A DNA stretch of 64,000 nt. Origin: Nakamurella endophytica (GTDB lineage: Bacteria; Actinomycetota; Actinomycetes; Mycobacteriales; Nakamurellaceae). Under the pieces are notes generated by a model. It ran no database searches, had not been told where the DNA came from, and saw nothing but the letters and a program-made list of their open reading frames with translations. The translations under genes and the position numbers were made by a program. Below, piece after piece: positions 59,698-64,000 of this stretch. The stretch covers positions 1 to 64,000 of the forward strand of contig NZ_BMNA01000012.1 of the NCBI RefSeq assembly GCF_014646215.1, in the 5' to 3' direction. How positions within the stretch are numbered: position 1 is the stretch's first letter; the number at the start of each line of letters is the position of its first letter.

Positions 59698-60900
59698 GTG
59701 CGCCGACGTCGCGCCGTGCTGGGCGGATGGGCGGTCGCCGTGCTGGTGGCCGCCGGTTGTGCCGGCGGGCACGGTGAGCACCGTGAGCACGGTGAGCACG
59801 ATGCGAGCCCGACCGGGGCGCCGACCGGGGCGTCGACGTCGCCGGTCGTCCCGTCCGGCCGGCTGCCCGGCACCGCGTCCCCGTCCGTGCCGGCTCCGGT
59901 GCCGCATCCCGTGCCGGTCAGTACCGCGGCCATCGGGTCACCCGCCTCCGTGCCCTTCCGGCTCCCGGGACCGACGCGCGCCGCCGGGCCGCGGGCGGCT
60001 GCGGCGCCGTCCCCTCCCGTGCCGGCCGGCCCGGTGACCGACCCGCTCACCGGCGGCGCGGTCTCCACGAACCCCGTGGTGGCCGTGAAGATCGACAACA
60101 CCTTCTTCCAGGTGCCGCAGTTCGGCGTCGCCGACGCCGACATGGTGTTCGTCGAGCAGGTCGAGGGCGGCCTGACCCGGCTGATGGCCGTCTTCCACAC
60201 GGTCCTGCCGGCCGAGGTGGGCCCGGTGCGGAGCGTCCGCAGCACGGACGCCGAGCTGCTGCCGGCGTTCGGCCGCCCGGCGCTGGTGTTCGCCGGCGGC
60301 GCCGACGGGCCGATGTCCGACCTCGGGCGGACGTCGATCGTCGACACTTCGGCGCGCGACGATGCGTACTTCCGGTCCGACGCGGCCTGGGGCACCTACA
60401 ACCTGCACGCCGACCTGCAGCGCATCGCCCGGCTCCCCGGCCTGGGTGCTGCCCGGTCCATCGGGACGGTGTTCGACGACCGCGATCCGCGGCTGGCCGC
60501 CGGTCGCCCGGTGCACGAGCTCGGCGTGACCATGGAGGCCGGTCGGACCGACTTCGTCTACCAGGCCCAGCGCTGGACCCGGACCCGGCAGGGCAGCCCG
60601 GTCACCGACTGGTCGGGGGCGCTGCAGGCGCCGGACAACGTCCTGGTGCTGCACGTCACCGACGAGCCGGACGGCACCGTCGACACGCTCGGTGCGCCGT
60701 CGTTCCTGTCGCACACCGTCGGCTCCGGCGCGGCGACGCTGTACCGCAACGGCCGGGCGCTCGACGGGCGCTGGGCCCGGCCGGCCGCCGGGGCGTCGTT
60801 CCGGCTGGTGGCCGACGTCGACGGGCAGCCGCTGCGCTTCAAGCCCGGCCGCACCTGGATCGTGCTGGCGCCGCAGAGCGCCCGGGTCGACGAGTCCTGA
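59698..60900 (+). CDS. DUF3048-domain lipoprotein (YerB-like)
   Basis: A 400-residue predicted lipoprotein. The signal VLGGWAVAVLVAAGC ends in a lipobox-like VAAGC (Cys near 21). A His/Glu and Pro-rich spacer follows to residue 115, and DUF3048 covers the rest: VVAVKIDNTFFQVPQFGVADADMVFVEQVEGGLTRLMAVFH, then GPVRSVRSTDAELL and YRNGRALDGRW. Family function is unknown; B. subtilis YerB is an example. GTG 59698 has GGGAGGTGCC upstream. A 9-bp GTGAGCACG-type repeat encodes the GEHREHGEH stretch. Confidence 0.83.
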   Translation: MRRRRAVLGGWAVAVLVAAGCAGGHGEHREHGEHDASPTGAPTGASTSPVVPSGRLPGTASPSVPAPVPHPVPVSTAAIGSPASVPFRLPGPTRAAGPRAAAAPSPPVPAGPVTDPLTGGAVSTNPVVAVKIDNTFFQVPQFGVADADMVFVEQVEGGLTRLMAVFHTVLPAEVGPVRSVRSTDAELLPAFGRPALVFAGGADGPMSDLGRTSIVDTSARDDAYFRSDAAWGTYNLHADLQRIARLPGLGAARSIGTVFDDRDPRLAAGRPVHELGVTMEAGRTDFVYQAQRWTRTRQGSPVTDWSGALQAPDNVLVLHVTDEPDGTVDTLGAPSFLSHTVGSGAATLYRNGRALDGRWARPAAGASFRLVADVDGQPLRFKPGRTWIVLAPQSARVDES

Positions 60901-61032
60901 TCGGCCGGGCCGGGATCGCCCGGCCGGGCCCGCCGCGCCGGGCCCTGCCCGCCCTGCCCGCCCTGCCCGGCTGATATACCGGGACCACCCGTCCCGGCGC
61001 GCACCGACGTCCGGGCGCCGACCCCAGGAGCC

Positions 61033-61077
61033 GTGCAGGTGACCAGCCGTCCCCGACCCGACAGCAGCACGTCGTGA
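61033..61077 (+). CDS. Leader ORF of 14 codons overlapping the epimerase start
   Basis: GTG 61033, with CAGGAG just upstream, starts a 14-residue frame (VQVTSRPRPDSSTS) whose TGA (61075-61077) overlaps the GTG of the epimerase. The only strong ribosome site in the region belongs to this frame, so ribosomes probably reach the epimerase by termination-reinitiation. No function of the peptide is implied. Confidence 0.35.
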   Translation: MQVTSRPRPDSSTS

Positions 61078-61664
61078 CCGCCGCGGCGGTACCGGGCCCG
61101 CAGATCGTCGACTTCGACGTCGCGACCGGCGCCATCGACGGGCTGCTGGTCATCACCATGAAGCAGGTCACCGAACCCCGCGGCACGGTTCGGGAGTTCT
61201 ACCGCCGCTCGGGGTACAGCGCCGCCGGTGTCGGGTCCGCCGACCGGCCGTGGGCGCAGATCAACGTCACGGCGACCGAGCAGGGCGGCATCCGCGGGCT
61301 GCACGGCGAGGCGATGACCAAGCTGGTGGCCGTGGTGCACGGCGAGGCGTTCGGCGCCTACGTCGACGCCAGGCCGGACAGCCCGACCCGGGGCGCCGTG
61401 GAGACCGTCCGGCTGCTGCCCGGAAGGCAGGTGCTCGTCCCGCAGGGGGTGTGCAACGGCTTCCAGGCGGTCGCGCCGGGCGTCACCCAGTACGTCTACT
61501 GCTTCGACCAGGAATGGCAGCCCGGCATGGCCGGCGTCGCGGTGAACCCGCTCGACCCCGCGCTGGGCATCGACTGGCCGATCGCGGTGGACCGGGACGA
61601 CCCGGCCCAGCTGTCCGCCAAGGACGGTGCCGCGCCGACGCTGGCCGAGGTGCTCGGCGGCTGA
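61074..61664 (+). CDS. RmlC-like dTDP-4-dehydrorhamnose 3,5-epimerase family protein
   Basis: A 196-residue cupin. GIRGLHGEAMTKLVAVVHGEAFGAYVDARPDSPTRG carries the catalytic His (RGLH), the strand Lys and the Asp; VLVPQGVCNGFQAV and TQYVYCFDQEWQPG are later conserved strands, and DPALGIDWPI matches the C-terminal motif. The family epimerises nucleotide-activated 4-keto sugars. No other rhamnose genes are adjacent, so the product sugar is unknown. The GTG at 61074 overlaps the 14-codon leader. Confidence 0.82.
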   Translation: MTAAAVPGPQIVDFDVATGAIDGLLVITMKQVTEPRGTVREFYRRSGYSAAGVGSADRPWAQINVTATEQGGIRGLHGEAMTKLVAVVHGEAFGAYVDARPDSPTRGAVETVRLLPGRQVLVPQGVCNGFQAVAPGVTQYVYCFDQEWQPGMAGVAVNPLDPALGIDWPIAVDRDDPAQLSAKDGAAPTLAEVLGG

Positions 61665-61724
61665 ACCCCACCGTCCCGAACCGCACCGCAGGAGCGGACC
61701 TGCAGGCCCGCGCCCGGTGGGGCG

Positions 61725-63260
61725 TCAGGCGAGCCACCCCGGCATGACGGACGTCCGCGCCGCCGCCGCCCGGCCGGCGATCGCGGCCAGCCGCTGGACC
61801 GCGGTGTCCAGCCGGTCGGCAGGCTGGGTGAACGGCAGCCGCAGGAAGCTCTCCATGGTCCCGTCCGGTCCGAACCGGGGCCCGGGGGCGATCGACACGC
61901 CGGCGGACGGCGCCAGGCGGGCCAGCTCCGACGCCCACGGCCCGGGCAGCTCGATCCAGCAGAACCCGCCGCCGAGCGGCCGGGACGCGCGCCAGTCCGG
62001 CACGTGCCGCTCCAGGGACCCGCGGAGTGCCAGGACGCCGCGGGTCAGCCGCTCCCGCTGGATCCGCAGCGCCTGGTCCGGGGCCGCCAGCAGCTCGGCG
62101 GCGACGAGCTGCTCGAGCACCGGGCCGGACATGTCGCCGCGGGCCCGGGTCGCCGCGAGCCGCTCGACCAGCGGGCGGGCCGCCCGGATCCAGCCGACCC
62201 GCAGGCCGCCCCACAACGACTTGGAGACCGAGCCGAGCGACACCACCCGGGTGTCGTCGGTGAGCGCCGCCATCCGCGGCGGCAGCGGTCCGGTCGTGGT
62301 GAACGGCAGGTCCCGGAACGACTCGTCGACGACCAGGACGGTGCCGGACGCCCGGGCCGCGGAGACGACGTGCTCCCGCGTCGGGAGGTCCATCAGGGCG
62401 CCCGTCGGGTTCTGGAAGTCCGGGATCAGGTAGCCCAGCCGCGGCGCCGACCGGCGCAGCTGCGTCGCCAGCAGCTCGGCGTCCCAGGTGCCGCCGGCAC
62501 CGGCGTCCACCAGGCCGATCGGCTCGGGCACCCGGCGCTGCGCGCGGATGGCGTCCAGCGCCACCGGGTACGTCGGGCACTCGATGAGCACGCGGTCGCC
62601 GGGCAGCGACAGCTCCGCCATCGCCAGCGTGAAGGCGTGCTGCGCGCCGTTGGTCACCAGGATCTGCTCCGCGGTGGTGGGCACGCCGTCCGCGGTGTAG
62701 CGCTCGGCGATGACCGCGCGCAGCGCCGGCAGCCCGAACGGCTGGTAGCCGTCCGAGGCGAGCAGTGCGGGCAGCGCGGCGGTGGCGGAGCGCACCGCGG
62801 CCATCACCGGTTCCTCGGCGGCCGGCAGGCTGGCCGTGCTCAGGTCGATCAGCTCCGGGCCGTCGGGCCGGCGGTACCCGAAGATGCCGGCCGGCCCGGC
62901 CGCGGTGCGGGACGCGCCGGCGTCCGCGTCGGGGAGCCGCAGGCGGCTGCCGGAGCCGCGCCGGGAGTCCAGCCAGCCCTGGTCGCGCAGCAGCGCGTAG
63001 GCGGCGGCGACGGTGGTCCGTGACACCGCGAGGCCGGCTGCCAGGTCGCGCTCGCTGGGCAGGCCGGTGTCGACCGGGATGCGGCCGTCGAGGACCGCAC
63101 CGCGGATGCGGTGCGCCAGTTCGCGGTAGCCGGCCGGCCGCGCGCCGGTGGATCCGGTCGTGGGGCCGGCGGTCGCCCCGGCGCCCGGTCCACGGTCGTC
63201 CACGACGGGACCGAGGCGGCGGGCCAGTGCGGCGGCAGTGAGTCGGGTGGCGGGCGGCAT
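61725..63260 (-). CDS. MocR-type regulator (GntR HTH + aminotransferase fold)
   Basis: A 511-residue MocR/PdxR-class protein. A GntR wHTH covers about residues 45-110 (YRELAHRIRGAVLDGRIPVDTGLPSERDLAAGLAVSRTTVAAAYALLRDQGW). A fold-type I aminotransferase domain follows, with GYLIPDFQNPTG, the PLP Lys in SLGSVSKSLWGGLRVGW and an LRLPF C-terminal strand. MocR proteins sense PLP or amino compounds and control neighbouring genes. The ATG at 63260 is used; GTG 63269 is an alternative. It is divergent from the YczE-like gene, an arrangement known from YczR/YczE. Confidence 0.87.
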   Translation of the reverse strand: MPPATRLTAAALARRLGPVVDDRGPGAGATAGPTTGSTGARPAGYRELAHRIRGAVLDGRIPVDTGLPSERDLAAGLAVSRTTVAAAYALLRDQGWLDSRRGSGSRLRLPDADAGASRTAAGPAGIFGYRRPDGPELIDLSTASLPAAEEPVMAAVRSATAALPALLASDGYQPFGLPALRAVIAERYTADGVPTTAEQILVTNGAQHAFTLAMAELSLPGDRVLIECPTYPVALDAIRAQRRVPEPIGLVDAGAGGTWDAELLATQLRRSAPRLGYLIPDFQNPTGALMDLPTREHVVSAARASGTVLVVDESFRDLPFTTTGPLPPRMAALTDDTRVVSLGSVSKSLWGGLRVGWIRAARPLVERLAATRARGDMSGPVLEQLVAAELLAAPDQALRIQRERLTRGVLALRGSLERHVPDWRASRPLGGGFCWIELPGPWASELARLAPSAGVSIAPGPRFGPDGTMESFLRLPFTQPADRLDTAVQRLAAIAGRAAAARTSVMPGWLA

Positions 63261-63321
63261 GCGGGCCACTTTCCGCGGATTGGCCCTGGTTGTCTAGGCC
63301 ACCTCGGGCGAAGGTGGGGTG
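63261..63321. promoter_or_regulatory. Divergent mocR/yczE-like promoter region
   Basis: The 61-bp gap contains three GGCC boxes (63264, 63282, 63297) in related settings (GGGCCAC, TTGGCCC, TAGGCCAC). MocR regulators usually bind repeated boxes in such gaps. The TAGACA on the minus strand (63296-63291) could be a -10. Support is weak. Confidence 0.3.
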
Positions 63322-64000
63322 GTGGCCGTGCCGACCGAACCCCGCTGCCCCGCGCCCGTCGTCCCGCAGCCGTCGCAGGCCGTCCCGCCGCAGGCCGGCG
63401 CGGCCCCGGCGACGCCCGGCGCCGGCGGCCGGCGTCGGTCGGTCCTGCGCCTGCTGGCCCCGGTGCCGGCCGATCGGCGCCCGCGCCGGTTCGGGCAGCT
63501 GCTCGTCGGGCTGGTGCTCTACGGCGTGACGATGGGACTCATGGTGCGGGCCGCGGTCGGGCTCGACCCGTGGGACGCCTTCCACCAGGGGCTCACCCGG
63601 CAGCTGCAGCACGTCGTGCCGCTGTCCTACGGCACGGTGATCACCGCGGTGTCGGTGCTGGTGCTGCTGGCGTGGATCCCGCTGCGCCAGCGGCCGGGCA
63701 TCGGCACGGTGGCCAACACGTTGATCATCGGCTTCACCACCGACGCCACGCTGGCGCTGGTGCCGCCGGTCCCCGGGCTCGGCTGGCAGGTCCTGCTGCT
63801 GGTCGCCGCCGTCGTGGGCAACGCCACCGCGGGAGCCCTATACCTGGGTGCGGGGCTGGGGCCGGGTCCGCGCGACGGGCTGATGACCGGTCTGGTCGCG
63901 CGCGGCTGGGGCTCCGTCCGGCGGGTCCGGACCTGCATCGAGCTGTCCGTGCTGGCGGTGGGGTGGGTGCTCGGCGGCGCGGTCGGCGTCGGCACGGTGG
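63322..64000 (+). CDS. YczE/YitT-like membrane protein (3' truncated by window)
   Basis: At least 226 residues of a polytopic membrane protein whose end lies beyond the window. A hydrophilic Pro/Ala N-terminus of about 50 residues precedes RRFGQLLVGLVLYGVTMGLMVRAAVGLDPWDAFHQGL, a YczE signature. Further helices contain IGTVANTLIIGFTTD and ALYLGAGLGPGPRDGLMTGL, which is also typical. Function is unknown. GTG 63322 or 63328 is the start. The divergent MocR gene probably regulates it. Confidence 0.8.
   Translation, partial: MAVPTEPRCPAPVVPQPSQAVPPQAGAAPATPGAGGRRRSVLRLLAPVPADRRPRRFGQLLVGLVLYGVTMGLMVRAAVGLDPWDAFHQGLTRQLQHVVPLSYGTVITAVSVLVLLAWIPLRQRPGIGTVANTLIIGFTTDATLALVPPVPGLGWQVLLLVAAVVGNATAGALYLGAGLGPGPRDGLMTGLVARGWGSVRRVRTCIELSVLAVGWVLGGAVGVGTV

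Overview
The window reads as chromosomal DNA of a high-GC actinomycete. Coding regions have G/C-rich third positions, GTG starts are common, and stop and start codons often overlap as GTGA or ATGA. Lineage clues are GAF-ANTAR regulators, an SsgA-family protein, a SARP/BTAD regulator, Tat and lipobox signals, and a thrS-HIT-pgsA-patA-pimA-Nudix block in the same order as mycobacterial Rv2614c-Rv2609c. A Nakamurella/Geodermatophilus/Frankia-type organism fits, but the genus cannot be fixed from this sequence. No rRNA, CRISPR array, IS element or prophage was seen.

Layout. 0-6 kb: a polytopic GT87-like transferase, the last codons of a destroyed rtcB gene, an XRE/NB-ARC/TPR regulator and two alpha/beta hydrolases. 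6.1 kb: a 54-nt tRNA-like element with its own promoter-like sequence. 6.4-11.4 kb: signalling genes (two convergent GAF-ANTAR proteins, an HD-STAS protein, a GAF plus degenerate EAL protein). 11.4-17 kb: a 26-bp tandem repeat, a WYL regulator, a GNAT, a membrane-anchored hydrolase, a Tat-exported M15 peptidase with a beta-trefoil, and an MBL-fold hydrolase. 17.2-20.1 kb: a SARP/NB-ARC regulator split by a -1 frameshift.

20.2-31.7 kb is the main accessory operon: an autoregulated LacI repressor, two sugar-type permeases, a lipoprotein binding protein, a strong intercistronic hairpin, two ADP-ribosylglycohydrolases, a large glycosidase-like/FGE-fold fusion, a CaiB/BaiF CoA-transferase and a CitE/HpcH-like lyase. 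It looks like uptake and catabolism of an unidentified glycoside or acyl conjugate. After a small AHSA1-ArsR pair come nine minus-strand genes (41.4 to 32.7 kb): LacI, peptide-type SBP, two permeases, two ATPases, RidA, an LLM flavin oxidoreductase and a SnoaL-like protein. A DUF885 metallopeptidase diverges from them. A third importer (43.2-48.0 kb) pairs a sugar SBP and two permeases with an enolase-superfamily acid-sugar dehydratase. Neither sugar importer has an ATPase here, so both probably share one encoded elsewhere.

48.9-50.2 kb holds tRNA-Gly(GCC), tRNA-Cys(GCA) and tRNA-Val(GAC) on the minus strand, an SsgA-family gene, and tRNA-Val(CAC) on the plus strand. 50.2-52.4 kb holds a perfect CRP-type palindrome, two ferritin-like genes and a double hairpin. 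52.5-59.4 kb is the phosphatidylinositol-mannoside block. The window ends with a DUF3048 lipoprotein, an RmlC-like epimerase, and a MocR-type regulator divergent from a YczE-like membrane protein that runs off the end.
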